Source of the DNA: Methanoregula sp.
GTDB taxonomy: Archaea > Halobacteriota > Methanomicrobia > Methanomicrobiales > Methanospirillaceae
DNA: 64,000 nt
Reading direction: 5' to 3'
NCBI RefSeq assembly: GCF_023227875.1
Contig: NZ_JALOCH010000001.1
Coordinates: 1-64,000 of the forward strand
This document shows, one piece after another, positions 17,472-26,701 of the stretch (positions are counted from its first letter, which is position 1; every line of letters starts with the position of its first letter). A program made the translations under genes and the position numbers. The notes beneath the pieces were generated by a model. The model did no database searches and was not told the origin of the DNA. It worked only from the letters and a program-made list of their open reading frames with translations.

Positions 17472-18080
17472 ATGGATACATCCAGGACTGCCCTTTCAGT
17501 AACTACGCTGGTATTTTTCTGGCTCCCTGCATTCACGATCCTCATGGTTACCGGCTTTTTTTCTGCCATCGGTTATTCTCTCGGCCTGGTCTTTCTCACA
17601 CTAGGGCTTATCTCGTCGGTTGCGTATATCGCTGCACTGAATTACCTGCGGCGGTTTTCAAGGCACTGGTACCTTGGGCTGCCGCTGGCATTGGCGCTCA
17701 TCGCAGGGACAGCATGTGCATTTCTGGCAGTTACCGTTATACCGACCCTCGCCACCCCCGGTGTTTTTCCCGGGACACTCATAACAAATTCGGGAACCGC
17801 CGCCCTTCTCTGTCTCGCACCGTGCTCCCTTCTCCTGTTCATCTCATTATCTTCAGGAGGAGAAAGGAATGACGTGATTACCGGGGCAGCCATAGTCTCC
17901 GCACTTGTCAGCCTGGTCTCCGTGGCCATGCTGCTGGATATGGCATTATCTGCCCTGAATCTATCCGCACAGATGATGTTCAGGCACCCACTCGGGGAGG
18001 GCATGATGATCCTCTATGGCATGGGGACGATGATAACCGGGATATTGTTCCTGATGGTTGTCCGCCGTTTGCCTGAGTGA
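17472..18080 (+). CDS. Polytopic membrane protein of unknown function
   Basis: 202 residues from the ATG at 17472, with about six hydrophobic segments and short loops. No family recognised. The frame is open back to 17256, but that part overlaps nusA and lacks membrane character, whereas the ATG at 17472 lies just after a TATA-like sequence. In many euryarchaea the genes for S12, S7 and elongation factors follow nusA; here this gene takes their place. Confidence 0.7.
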   Translation: MDTSRTALSVTTLVFFWLPAFTILMVTGFFSAIGYSLGLVFLTLGLISSVAYIAALNYLRRFSRHWYLGLPLALALIAGTACAFLAVTVIPTLATPGVFPGTLITNSGTAALLCLAPCSLLLFISLSSGGERNDVITGAAIVSALVSLVSVAMLLDMALSALNLSAQMMFRHPLGEGMMILYGMGTMITGILFLMVVRRLPE

Positions 18081-18234
18081 AGGCACGCGACCGGATGGTG
18101 CAGGGAAACCTATGGCCCGAGGACAAATGTGCCGAAGTATTGCACAGTGAAGTCGTGTGTAAAAATTTGCTCATGCGTGTGCATACGGAAGAGTTGCGAA
18201 GTCCTATATGCCCTCCTAAACAACGGATCAGTGC

Positions 18235-18936
18235 ATGTTCCTCTTCGCCCACGTCTTTCTTGGTGCCTTCATCGGCCTTGGGTTCTGGCACCTGACACGG
18301 GACCGGCGGGCACTTCCCCTTTGTATCATTGGCGCAATCCTCCCCGACCTTCTCGACAAATCCCTGGCGCTGCTCCTCCCTGCCTTTTTTGGGTCCGGCA
18401 GGACCCTCGGGCATTCGCTGATCTTTTTTTCCATCGCTATTGCAGCCGGCATCCTCATCTGGCACTACCGCCGCACCCTCCTTGGCATTGCCTTTGCCTG
18501 TGCGATCGTCTCCCACCAGATCATCGACGAGATGTGGAATGTGCCCTCAACATGGTACTACCCGCTCATGGGCCCGTTCCCGATATTTATTATCCTGGAT
18601 TATATCGGGCATTACTTCTGGCTTGAAGTATCCAACCCGTCCGAGTGGGTGTTTGCGTGTGCATCGCTCCTCATCATCGCGCTGTGGTATACCGGCCTGC
18701 CGGAACATCGCATACCGTTCCTGACCTCACGCGGGATTACTTCTGCATGTTTTGTTAGTGCTGTCCTGCTGGGAATTGTTGGCGTGTGCCTGTTCTTTTT
18801 CGGTCTGGCCGCCATCCCCCATGCCTTTGTTGCGCCGACCTATGATCCGGTAACGAATGTAATGGCCGGTCTCGTGGCCCTGTGCGGCGCTGTTGTTCTT
18901 GTGAAATGGCCCGGGCAAGACCGTGGTATACAATGA
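18235..18936 (+). CDS. Membrane-bound metal-dependent hydrolase-like protein (YdjM/DUF457 type)
   Basis: 233 residues with about six membrane helices. Polar residues in the order H6, LPDLLDK (about 36-42), GRTLGHSL (about 55-62) and SHQIIDEMWN (about 93-102) match the His/Asp pattern of the YdjM-type membrane hydrolase family, which is thought to bind a metal at the membrane surface. Substrate unknown. It stands alone, with about 150 bp upstream and tRNA-Arg (opposite strand) downstream. Confidence 0.72.
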   Translation: MFLFAHVFLGAFIGLGFWHLTRDRRALPLCIIGAILPDLLDKSLALLLPAFFGSGRTLGHSLIFFSIAIAAGILIWHYRRTLLGIAFACAIVSHQIIDEMWNVPSTWYYPLMGPFPIFIILDYIGHYFWLEVSNPSEWVFACASLLIIALWYTGLPEHRIPFLTSRGITSACFVSAVLLGIVGVCLFFFGLAAIPHAFVAPTYDPVTNVMAGLVALCGAVVLVKWPGQDRGIQ

Positions 18937-19021
18937 CGATCCCGAGCAAACATTCTGGAACGAACATATTCCTGATACAATGATCTTATTGCCGGGACAG
19001 GTGGATCCCAAAAACGAAGAA

Positions 19022-19096
19022 CGGGCCTGGGGGGATTCGAACCCCCGACATCCGGGTTAGAAGCCCGGCGCTCTATCCAGGCTAAGCCACAGGCCC
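19022..19096 (-). tRNA. tRNA-Arg (UCU anticodon)
   Basis: On the minus strand: acceptor GGGCCTG with CAGGCCC, D arm with GCTTAGCCTGGATAGAGC, anticodon stem CCGGG/CCCGG with loop CTTCTAA (anticodon TCT), T arm GGGGG-TTCGAAT-CCCCC, discriminator G, and no encoded CCA. A TATA-like GATTAATTATCC lies about 30-40 bp upstream on the minus strand. Confidence 0.95.
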
Positions 19097-19357
19097 ACTG
19101 TGCCAGTAACATTCGCGCTCGTGGATAATTAATCTGTTTCTGACAGGAAAGTACACGGATGTCTTCATGCCCGGACTGTCATTGCTTACTGCAGGTACTA
19201 TTCTACGACCCCGGGTATACCGTGCTCCGGTAAAGAGATCCCGTTGGGCAGAATGCGATATCAGCCCCCCCCATACTACCTCATGGCGTTTGTCACGAAC
19301 GTTCCGGTCTTCGACTGCCCGGTTCCTGGATTGAAATTGTGTGCATTGAGTGTGCTT

Positions 19358-21046
19358 TCAGGAGAGACGGCTGTCATGATCAGCAGTAATGCCGGAACCC
19401 GACTCTGCAAGATGCGGAAGACGGTTAGCACAGGTCTCCTGTGCAACAGGTACTGCAGGAACCAGGGGCATACGGGAGGTAAACCATGCCCAGATGTCCG
19501 GGTATGTACAGCACCGTTCCCGATATGACGGCAGTACGGTCACGGCGAATCTCTCCCCGGATCTAGGGACCGTGTTACCCTGTTCATCAGTCCCTGACAT
19601 CCGGACAGTATAGTTCCCGGGGTTTGTGACATCGATGAACTCGTGGCCGAACTCAAACAGCGAGTTAAACCTCTGCCCGGATCCCTGGACAAAAAGACGT
19701 GAGAGGTTGACTTCACGGTCTGACCGGTACACGACAATCCCCTGTTCATCGGAAATTGTGTAGGTGATCCCGGCGATCCGGTTGTCAAGGGTAAAACGGC
19801 AGGGGATTGCTGTCCCGGTCACCGAAGTCCTGATCGGTTTTGTTACGCCATAAAGGGTAAAAACACTGCCCTGTGGCACGGTAATTCCGTCAGAAAGGCG
19901 GTAATCGACCTGCATGGGTGTCGTTGTGTTATACGGGTCAACGGTGTTTTCCCCGTTCATCCTGCCCGCTGGATAGATCTCTGCGCGTGTGAGTACCAGC
20001 CGGTCTTCTTGGCTGAATGGAAGAAGCGTGCCGGTGATATTTTGCTGCATCCCGGACTCCGTGTCGTAATACGCGAAGTATGGTTCGCCGATATCGTAAT
20101 AGAGGAATGTGGAGTTTTTGCTGTCCTCCAGACCGTATCTGAGTATCGCGGCAATCTCGACTGCGTAGGTCGTGCTTCTCTCGTTGATATTGTACTGGAT
20201 CATCATATTTTCTGCAACCGCAGGATTGTCCGTGAATGTTCCTTCCAGATCATTGACAACCTCGATTGCGTTGTTGGGGTTCCATCGTTTGGGAACAGAG
20301 TATCCCTTGTTATCATACCCGGCAAACTGGAAATACCCCGGGAACCAGTCGCGGTAGACCCTGAGGTTGTGGTTCCACGCGTACTGGAACCGGTTATCCA
20401 GGTTGACCGGGGGACGATCCGTGCTGAGGGCCGAACTGGTACGCCCAAAGGTAATCGTCTTTTGGGCAACCTGCCCCGCGAGATCTCCGGAGAGCCCGGT
20501 TACCCGGATGGTGTAATTTCCTGCTGTAAGGTCCTGAAGCGTTTTTCCCTCGCTGTCGCGGTAGGTCGTATCGAAGCCTTTGGTCACTCCCCCGAGAATG
20601 AGCCCGAGATAATAATCATTCGTGACTACCAGTTTATTGGAAGGATCAAGAAGACCGCCGGGTTCTCTGACAAGATCGGGGACCATTTTGTTCCCCCAGT
20701 CAAGCCCTTCGGTATAATTCATCTCGATCGCACTCCATGGAGTGATCCCGGTTTTCTGGTCGACATGGCTCTCCACAAGCCGGATCCTATCCCCCCTGGT
20801 ATCATCCCCCCGGAACAGTTCTATCCGGATATCGCCGGGTTTTTCCACTCTGGAGGGGAATATCCCGTATACAGAGAAATCCCGCATCTCCGCGAACGTG
20901 GACTCATTGACACTCGGCTGCGTGATGACCAGTACCGGGCCTGTTCCCTGTCCAGGAGATCTTCCTTCAGCACCCCAGACCGGCATAATGCAGGTTAAAA
21001 GAATGGAGAGAATTATGATATTTACGGGGGATATCACTCTCATCAT
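19358..21046 (-). CDS. Large secreted protein of unknown function
   Basis: About 562 residues from the ATG at 21046 (a second in-frame ATG is at 21043). A signal peptide (VNIIILSILLTCIMPVWGA) is followed by a beta-rich, Tyr/Asn/Thr-rich extracellular region with repeated sandwich-like segments (for example GNYTIRVTGLSGD and GNYTVRMSGTDEQG). No C-terminal membrane anchor or sorting signal is visible; the last ~55 residues (after ERFAVTVLP) are Cys/His-containing and unlike the rest. The longer frame to 21199 places non-signal residues before the signal peptide and is not favoured. Confidence 0.65.
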   Translation of the reverse strand: MMRVISPVNIIILSILLTCIMPVWGAEGRSPGQGTGPVLVITQPSVNESTFAEMRDFSVYGIFPSRVEKPGDIRIELFRGDDTRGDRIRLVESHVDQKTGITPWSAIEMNYTEGLDWGNKMVPDLVREPGGLLDPSNKLVVTNDYYLGLILGGVTKGFDTTYRDSEGKTLQDLTAGNYTIRVTGLSGDLAGQVAQKTITFGRTSSALSTDRPPVNLDNRFQYAWNHNLRVYRDWFPGYFQFAGYDNKGYSVPKRWNPNNAIEVVNDLEGTFTDNPAVAENMMIQYNINERSTTYAVEIAAILRYGLEDSKNSTFLYYDIGEPYFAYYDTESGMQQNITGTLLPFSQEDRLVLTRAEIYPAGRMNGENTVDPYNTTTPMQVDYRLSDGITVPQGSVFTLYGVTKPIRTSVTGTAIPCRFTLDNRIAGITYTISDEQGIVVYRSDREVNLSRLFVQGSGQRFNSLFEFGHEFIDVTNPGNYTVRMSGTDEQGNTVPRSGERFAVTVLPSYRERCCTYPDIWAWFTSRMPLVPAVPVAQETCANRLPHLAESGSGITADHDSRLS

Positions 21047-21154
21047 GAATACTATCGGTGGGAACCTGTTATTTATTCTGGTGTTCTCGCTGTTGCGCGA
21101 ATGTACCAACGGTTCCACAAATTCACAGAACCGGAAATCTGTCCCCCCGTCTTG

Positions 21155-21182
21155 CCGAATAAATTTAATAAAATATATCTTA
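21155..21182 (+). promoter_or_regulatory. AT-rich putative promoter of the first TIG-PEGA gene
   Basis: GAATAAATTTAATAAAATATATC, about 50-70 bp before the ATG at 21230, is the most TATA-like stretch in the divergent region with the 19358-21046 gene. Confidence 0.4.
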
Positions 21183-21229
21183 TCCGGGTTCCCATGCAAT
21201 ACATCGACATGGAAAAAGGGTATGTTATC

Positions 21230-22261
21230 ATGAAAACTGTCAAGATTTTATTATGTCTGATCGTCCTGCTTACCATCGCGGTTCCTGTTGCCGATGCGTT
21301 ATCGATTACCTCTTTCAGCCCGGAAGTTGGTTACCAGGGTAAAACCACCACGATAACGATCATCGGTGACGGCTTTAATTCATCCGTGTCGGTCCTCCTC
21401 ATGAAGTCCGGCGAGGATAATGAAACGGTATCAAACATCGAATCCCACACCAGTACAGAGATTGTCTGTAGGCTCACCGCATCCAAATTAACCAGTATGG
21501 AGGATGGGTCATGGTATTTCGTTGTTATCAACCCGGACAGTCAGGTTAAAGCAACCCAGGTGTTTAAGGTCCGTCCCCCAATGAAACTTACCTCCATCAC
21601 CCCCGAGAAAGCCCGGACCAACAATGATAGTGTTAAGTTTACCATTGCGGGTTCAGGTCTTGGTGATGTCGAAAAAGTATACCTGCATCACGATGAGTAC
21701 GGGAATATCTCCGCAATGGATGTTGAAGCCCCTTCAGCAACCAAGGTCACCGGGGAATTCGACCTGGACGACAAAGAGGTGGATGATGATTACGAAGTCT
21801 GCGTTATGGACAATTTTGACATCGCTACATGCGACCTTGACTTCGAGATTACCTCGGATGCAGTCGGCAGCATTGATGTCTCGTCATCTCCCTCCGGCGC
21901 ATCCGTCTACCTTGACGGTACGCTGAAGGGGACAACACCCCTCGAAATCGATGACCTTGAGGTGGGGTCCTACAAGCTCCTCCTCAAAAAAAGTGGGTAT
22001 TCAGATTGGTTGAGGAACGCAAAAGTCACGAATGGCGGCACAACCACCTATGATGCGGATCTCGATGTCGTCAAAACCGCAACCCCAACCAAGACCTCCA
22101 CCCCGGTGACCACGGCCACCACGATAAAGGTCACGCGAAGTGCAACGGTTGCCACGCCGACACCCTGGCCCACCTCCACCCCCACCCCGGAATCGCCGGT
22201 CGATCCCCTCGTGATCATCGGGGGCGTGGGGCTCGCGTTGATCGTCCTGCGGAAACACTGA
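21230..22261 (+). CDS. Surface protein with TIG-like and PEGA domains
   Basis: 343 residues: signal peptide (1-22), an IPT/TIG-like domain (ITSFSPEVGYQGKTTTITIIGDGF onward), a second Ig-like domain beginning SITPEKARTNNDSVKF, then a PEGA domain (GSIDVSSSPSGASVYLDGTLKGTTPLEI), a Thr/Pro-rich stalk and a C-terminal hydrophobic stretch ending LRKH. The layout is that of a cell-surface protein with a cleavable or anchoring C-terminal tail. The frame opens at 21101, but the ATG at 21230 has a nearby AAAAAGGG and starts the signal peptide. It is a tandem paralogue of the next gene. Confidence 0.85.
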   Translation: MKTVKILLCLIVLLTIAVPVADALSITSFSPEVGYQGKTTTITIIGDGFNSSVSVLLMKSGEDNETVSNIESHTSTEIVCRLTASKLTSMEDGSWYFVVINPDSQVKATQVFKVRPPMKLTSITPEKARTNNDSVKFTIAGSGLGDVEKVYLHHDEYGNISAMDVEAPSATKVTGEFDLDDKEVDDDYEVCVMDNFDIATCDLDFEITSDAVGSIDVSSSPSGASVYLDGTLKGTTPLEIDDLEVGSYKLLLKKSGYSDWLRNAKVTNGGTTTYDADLDVVKTATPTKTSTPVTTATTIKVTRSATVATPTPWPTSTPTPESPVDPLVIIGGVGLALIVLRKH

Positions 22262-22292
22262 CCCGGTCCCTCCCGGGAGTCTCTTTTTTTCT
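22262..22292 (+). terminator. Hairpin plus T-run after the TIG-PEGA gene
   Basis: CCCGG and CCGGG can pair around TCCCTC, followed by AGTCTCTTTTTTT, immediately after the stop at 22261. Confidence 0.6.
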
Positions 22293-22517
22293 CATCGTTC
22301 CGGCCGGTAACCTGTACGTTTTTCCGTCACGATAGTTCCCATACTCTTGGGATCCTCCGGGAGAACGCCTTTTTACCTCTCATCATCAAACGATTGTTTC
22401 CCCGTTGAGCAATATTATGCACTCCGTGGTGAATATTATCCCGTGTTTCATGAACTGAATTTATCCATGGGTGGCCGCAGAATACAGGCCAGATAAAACC
22501 CTGATGGAAGCTTACGT

Positions 22518-23573
22518 ATGAAACAACCTGTTTTACTGGTATACCTTACCTGCCTGATCCTGCTGACCGTCATGGCCGTTCCTGTTGCAGCAGAAACATC
22601 AACAATCACCGCGATCAGCCCGCCCGTGGGCTACGCCGGCACCACCACCACCGTCACGATCACCGGGACGAACTTCAACGAGAGTTCCGTCAAAGTCAAG
22701 CTCATGATGGAAGACGAGTCGAATATCACGTCAACGATCTCCTCCTTCAGCAGCACCGAGATTGTCTGCAAGTTCACCATTTCATCCAGCAAAGAGACCG
22801 GTGAGTGGGATCTCGTTGTCATCAACGAGGACGACTCGGAAGTGGTAGAGGTCGAAGGTTTTTCCATCCGGGACGCAATATCCCTGTCCTCCATCTCTCC
22901 CGACAATGCCCGGACCAACAACGAGAGCGTTGAATTCATCCTTGAGGGCTCCGGCCTCTCGGATGTTTCCGAGCTGTACCTTTATCATAAGAGCTACGAC
23001 AACCTCTCCGCGGATATCGATGACATCGACTCAGATGAGATCACCGGGACCTTCGACCTGACCGATATGGCGGAGGTGACCTACAAGGTCTGCGTCATGG
23101 ATGCGTTTGGCACCCGGGAATGCGATCTGTCCTTTGAGGTCACCACCGACGAGCTCGGCAGTATTGATATCTCGTCATCCCCCACAGGGGCATCGATTTA
23201 CGTGGATGGCGATTACGCGGGAGTGACCCCTGAGTCTGTCGGCGAACTTGCGACAGGGTCCCACAAGGTCCTGCTCCAGAAATCCGGGTATTCCGACTGG
23301 GCAAAACTGGTAAAGGTCACATCCGGAGATACCACAACCGTTGATGCAGATCTCACCAAGGTTGCAACAACCGCTCCGACAACGGTTCCCACGACCTCCC
23401 CGACACTCGTACCCGCAACCATAAAACCCGTCCAGGCGTCCGGCACCGAAAAGGCACTCACACCCTGGCCGACCTCGACAACGGCAACCCCGACGACACA
23501 GGCCTCCCCGCTCGAAGGTGCGGTGGTGCTCGGTGCAATCGGCCTTGGCCTGGTCGCAGTCCGGAAACCGTGA
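22518..23573 (+). CDS. Surface protein with TIG-like and PEGA domains (paralogue)
   Basis: 351 residues with the same domain order as the gene at 21230: signal peptide, TIG-like domain (ITAISPPVGYAGTTTTVTITG), a second Ig-like domain (SISPDNARTNNESVEF), PEGA domain (GSIDISSSPTGASIYVDGDYAGVTPE), Thr/Pro-rich stalk, and hydrophobic tail ending VRKP. Shared phrases such as ARTNN-SV-F and SGYSDW show a tandem duplication. The 256-bp gap before it carries its own AT-rich stretch (GAATTTATCC region), so separate transcription is likely. Confidence 0.86.
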   Translation: MKQPVLLVYLTCLILLTVMAVPVAAETSTITAISPPVGYAGTTTTVTITGTNFNESSVKVKLMMEDESNITSTISSFSSTEIVCKFTISSSKETGEWDLVVINEDDSEVVEVEGFSIRDAISLSSISPDNARTNNESVEFILEGSGLSDVSELYLYHKSYDNLSADIDDIDSDEITGTFDLTDMAEVTYKVCVMDAFGTRECDLSFEVTTDELGSIDISSSPTGASIYVDGDYAGVTPESVGELATGSHKVLLQKSGYSDWAKLVKVTSGDTTTVDADLTKVATTAPTTVPTTSPTLVPATIKPVQASGTEKALTPWPTSTTATPTTQASPLEGAVVLGAIGLGLVAVRKP

Positions 23574-23604
23574 GTTCCCCTAAAAAAGTATTTTTTCAGG
23601 CCGG

Positions 23605-24006
23605 TTATCCCGCGTGGTAGCACGAGGACTTGAGCACTTCGACTTCGGTCGGTTTCATCAGCCCCTCGTGGAAGACTTCCTTGATGACCGAGGTGGCGCA
23701 GAACTTCACCTGCACCCGTGCGGACATCCGCTCGCGCTCCTCGTACACCATCCCCCCGTGGGAGAACTCCACGATCCGTTTCATGGAGAGGCTGGTGGCG
23801 AGGAGGAACACGCAGATCCCCGCATCGCCCGGGGAGAGGTCCTCAATATCGATCGAGGTCATGAAGATGTGGGTCTCCGGCCCCGGCTCGACTGAGGCGA
23901 TGGTGATGATGTTGTTGGTGCTCTGCAGCTCGATGGTCCGTGGCCTGCCTGCCTTGAGGTCCCGGATGATTTCGGGCGAGATGCTGGTTAATGCGGCGCA
24001 CTTCAT
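23605..24006 (-). CDS. DUF473-like conserved methanogen protein
   Basis: 133 residues. The N-terminus (MKCAALTSISPEIIRDLKAGRPRTIELQS) and the core (TSIDIEDLSPGDAGICVFLLATSLSMKRIVEFSHGG) resemble the small conserved archaeal family DUF473, whose role is unknown. The assignment is from memory of the family pattern. It lies 6 bp after the stop of the PAC2-like gene on the same strand, so the two are co-transcribed. Confidence 0.65.
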   Translation of the reverse strand: MKCAALTSISPEIIRDLKAGRPRTIELQSTNNIITIASVEPGPETHIFMTSIDIEDLSPGDAGICVFLLATSLSMKRIVEFSHGGMVYEERERMSARVQVKFCATSVIKEVFHEGLMKPTEVEVLKSSCYHAG

Positions 24007-24012
24007 CTCAGG

Positions 24013-24837
24013 TCACCCGTACATCGGCAGGTCTTTCTTGGGCATGGCATCTGCGGACTGCTGCACTTCCTCGGCGAGTTTTCCCATGGTCTGTTCGATC
24101 TCGACGGCCTGCTCGATCAGCGGCTGGATGTCGAGTGAAAGGTTGTACATCTTGTTGAGCACCTCGATGGTCGCAGCGGATGCCCGGGGATCGGGGGCAT
24201 TGATAGTCTCCCCCAGCAGCCCGAAGGCGGGGATGTTCCTTGCCTTGCATTCCGTGAGGATGCTCGACGCGATACCCGAGATGCTCCCGATGGGGAGGAC
24301 GAGCGTAACATCCTGGATCCGCTGGAGCGCGTCCGTTGTCGTGGCCACGCCAAAGACCCGTTTTTCCGGTTCGTTCGTGACAATACCGGCAATAGTGAGC
24401 ACCTCCTTTGGCTTGAAGGGCTGGAGCCAGTCCATGATCGCGTTCGAGATCTCGTAGCAGATAGGGGGGGCGATCGGGATGTCGGCAACGATCGCGGCGA
24501 TTGCATAGTCGCCGCTGCTCTTGGCATAAATGCGGACGGGATCGTTGATGAGCCCTTTGTTCATCATCGCAAGCGGGGGGAAGTAACGGGAGTTCATGGA
24601 GCCGATCTGCTCGAATTCGAGCTGGTCGACCATGTACTGGAGGGCGATGGTGCCGACAAGCCCGCTTCCCGGGAACCCCATGAGGATCGCCCCGTTCTCC
24701 GGAAGTGGCCGGGATATGATCGTGAGATCCTTCTTTGGGGCGATTTCCACAAGGTCCTCGTGGACCGAGTCGAGCCTGGAGATGAGCTCGGTGCAACACT
24801 CTGGAGCATCTGCCGTCATTAGGTTAACATACACCAA
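24013..24837 (-). CDS. PAC2 family (proteasome assembly chaperone-like) protein
   Basis: 274 residues. The core GAILMGFPGSGLVGTIALQYMVDQL and SRYFPPLAMMNKG, followed by the GIASSILTECKARNIPAFGLLGET segment, is typical of archaeal PAC2-family proteins, which are related to eukaryotic proteasome assembly chaperone 2. A role in archaeal proteasome assembly is not proven. Two starts are possible: ATG 24837 with GGTG close by, or ATG 24819, which would lie about 25-30 bp from a TATA-like TTTTTTAGTAC. Confidence 0.85.
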   Translation of the reverse strand: MVYVNLMTADAPECCTELISRLDSVHEDLVEIAPKKDLTIISRPLPENGAILMGFPGSGLVGTIALQYMVDQLEFEQIGSMNSRYFPPLAMMNKGLINDPVRIYAKSSGDYAIAAIVADIPIAPPICYEISNAIMDWLQPFKPKEVLTIAGIVTNEPEKRVFGVATTTDALQRIQDVTLVLPIGSISGIASSILTECKARNIPAFGLLGETINAPDPRASAATIEVLNKMYNLSLDIQPLIEQAVEIEQTMGKLAEEVQQSADAMPKKDLPMYG

Positions 24838-24854
24838 AGTACTAAAAAAGTATT

Positions 24855-25172
24855 ATGCAAGAGTACCCAATCAAACGCGGGCTGACCAAGGACCTCGATA
24901 CACGGGCGGCAGCGGAACTGAAGAACTGTTTTGGCGTGGAGCCGGCAAAGACGGAGAAGGGTTTCCGGATCGCGTTCGGTGCGCTGAAGCGGCTGGACGT
25001 CAACCCCGGAGCCGGCGGGAAGTCGGTTACGATTGATACCGAATCTGACATCAGCGCAGGCGATGAGGTGATCATCGACACCAACAAGCGCTTCCGGAAA
25101 TTCCTCGATGCCGTGACCGGCTTCTCAACAAAGGAACGGGTCAAGCGGGCCAAGAGCGTTGCCGGGGAATAA
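24855..25172 (+). CDS. DUF5611-like small conserved protein
   Basis: 105 residues, soluble, starting MQEYPIKRGLTKDLDTRAAAE. The N-terminus and length match a small methanogen-conserved family that I recall as DUF5611; function unknown. It is divergent from the PAC2-like gene, with only 17 bp between the two longest starts, so both must share an overlapping promoter region. Confidence 0.6.
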   Translation: MQEYPIKRGLTKDLDTRAAAELKNCFGVEPAKTEKGFRIAFGALKRLDVNPGAGGKSVTIDTESDISAGDEVIIDTNKRFRKFLDAVTGFSTKERVKRAKSVAGE

Positions 25173-25220
25173 CCACAGGTCTCCCCGTCACCATCCTTTT
25201 TTGATTACCGGGCCTTTTTG

Positions 25221-26486
25221 TTACCGTTGAGGTCTCCTGATGAGACAGAGAGCACCGGCAACCGCCGGTATGGTGATCCACACCCCGACCGGTGACTGTT
25301 TCGTAGGGAGGGGAGTGGGAGCGGTAGTCTCCTCCACCGTCTCTTCAACAACCGGGGCCGTTGTCGCGACCGTGGTCGCAGCCGTCCTCACCGGGTTGAG
25401 CGTGGCGGCAACAAACACCGTGTCGGAAGTGGTCTCGGTCGGGCTGATCCCGGACAGGGTCAGGCCGTACAGGTAATACTGGTCTGCTGCAACCACCTTC
25501 GATCCGTCACTGCTGACGGCAATGGACCGGGGCTGGATACGGCTGTCGAATTTCCGCTGTGTCTGGAGCCTGCCCCCGTTGTTGAGGATCAAGACCGTGC
25601 CGTCGTTTGCCCCCACCGCAATCACGCTCCCGCTCCGGGAGACACTGACTGCGTTCGCCCACTGCCCGGTCTTGTACGTCCAGTGGACCTTGCCGTACCG
25701 GTCAATGGCCCGGACCGTGTTGTCCTGGCTGCCGACAACGATGATGGAGCAGTCCTGGCTGCACGCGATGTCGTTGATCGCGGCATCGGAGACGTCGAAT
25801 TGCCAGTTGAACGCGCCTTTTCTCGTGTGCGATGAGACGCGGGATCCCCCCGCGGTGATGACGGTCGATCCGTCGTCCGATATGACAATATAGGTGTCCA
25901 GGCTCCCGGCGCGGCTGTCGGTCCAGACCGGTTCGAGCGAGGAGGTGAAGAACCGTATGCCCGCGTCCGTTGTGGCAACCACAAGGTCCCCGCCGGGTGC
26001 GATGGCCACCTGCTTTACCACGTCCGTCTTGTTCCTGCCAATGAATTCGCCGTTGGACGCCCACGAGTTATAGTTGCCCTTGTCATCGACAGAGATCACG
26101 AAGCTGGCATTGGGGGCAACCGCAACAGCCTTGATCGTACCTTCCATGTTCCGCGACCAGACCTGGATGCCGCTGACGTTCAGCAGGGTTACGGTGTTGC
26201 CCGAGCTCGTGACCACGTAGTTGCCGTCCGCGCTCATGTCCGCGATGAACCCGGCCTGCCCCCCCCAGTGGACGTCCCCGTCCCAGCTGCGGACCAGCAG
26301 CTGGCTGCCCCCGCTGTAGACTTTCGATGCGTCAGGGGTGATGGTTACCCCTGAGAAGACGTTGTCCGCGAGCATGGGGGCCTGTCTCCAGTCGATGCCG
26401 AGACTTGCTGCAGCCACGGTGCCGGTGAAGCATGCGGCGATGACGAAGAATATTGTAAAGGATCTGATCAAGGAGCCGGAGTACAT
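25221..26486 (-). CDS. Secreted WD40/PQQ-like beta-propeller protein
   Basis: 421 residues: signal peptide (about 1-26, ending TVAAA), then seven or so repeats with the pattern VAVAPNASFVISVDDKG / IAPGGDLVVATTDAG / VSRSGSVIAVGANDGTV typical of beta-propellers, a Thr-rich linker and a C-terminal hydrophobic tail ending IRRPQR. This is probably a surface-anchored propeller that binds a ligand or partner; no catalytic residues can be named. It is transcribed toward the DUF5611-like gene. Confidence 0.85.
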   Translation of the reverse strand: MYSGSLIRSFTIFFVIAACFTGTVAAASLGIDWRQAPMLADNVFSGVTITPDASKVYSGGSQLLVRSWDGDVHWGGQAGFIADMSADGNYVVTSSGNTVTLLNVSGIQVWSRNMEGTIKAVAVAPNASFVISVDDKGNYNSWASNGEFIGRNKTDVVKQVAIAPGGDLVVATTDAGIRFFTSSLEPVWTDSRAGSLDTYIVISDDGSTVITAGGSRVSSHTRKGAFNWQFDVSDAAINDIACSQDCSIIVVGSQDNTVRAIDRYGKVHWTYKTGQWANAVSVSRSGSVIAVGANDGTVLILNNGGRLQTQRKFDSRIQPRSIAVSSDGSKVVAADQYYLYGLTLSGISPTETTSDTVFVAATLNPVRTAATTVATTAPVVEETVEETTAPTPLPTKQSPVGVWITIPAVAGALCLIRRPQR

Positions 26487-26701
26487 GGACTATCCCTGAA
26501 TCGTATCATGCCGCGGGATATCATATTTATGTAACCCCGCGGTTATACGAATGGACCCGATGCGAGGCAGGGGGACTCCCTGTCCCGTTCCCTGTCCATC
26601 CTTTTCCAGCCGTTCCGGCCGGGCGTGATACAGTCAATCCCGGTAATCCCGGCAGCAGCGATAACGAATATCATGCCGATCTTAAGGCTATAGGGGAAAA
26701 G

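Noticed and set aside
20009..20998. 329-codon plus-strand frame opposite the secreted protein gene
   Set aside because: It has no signal, domain or start context, while the minus-strand frame has a signal peptide and normal surface-protein composition.
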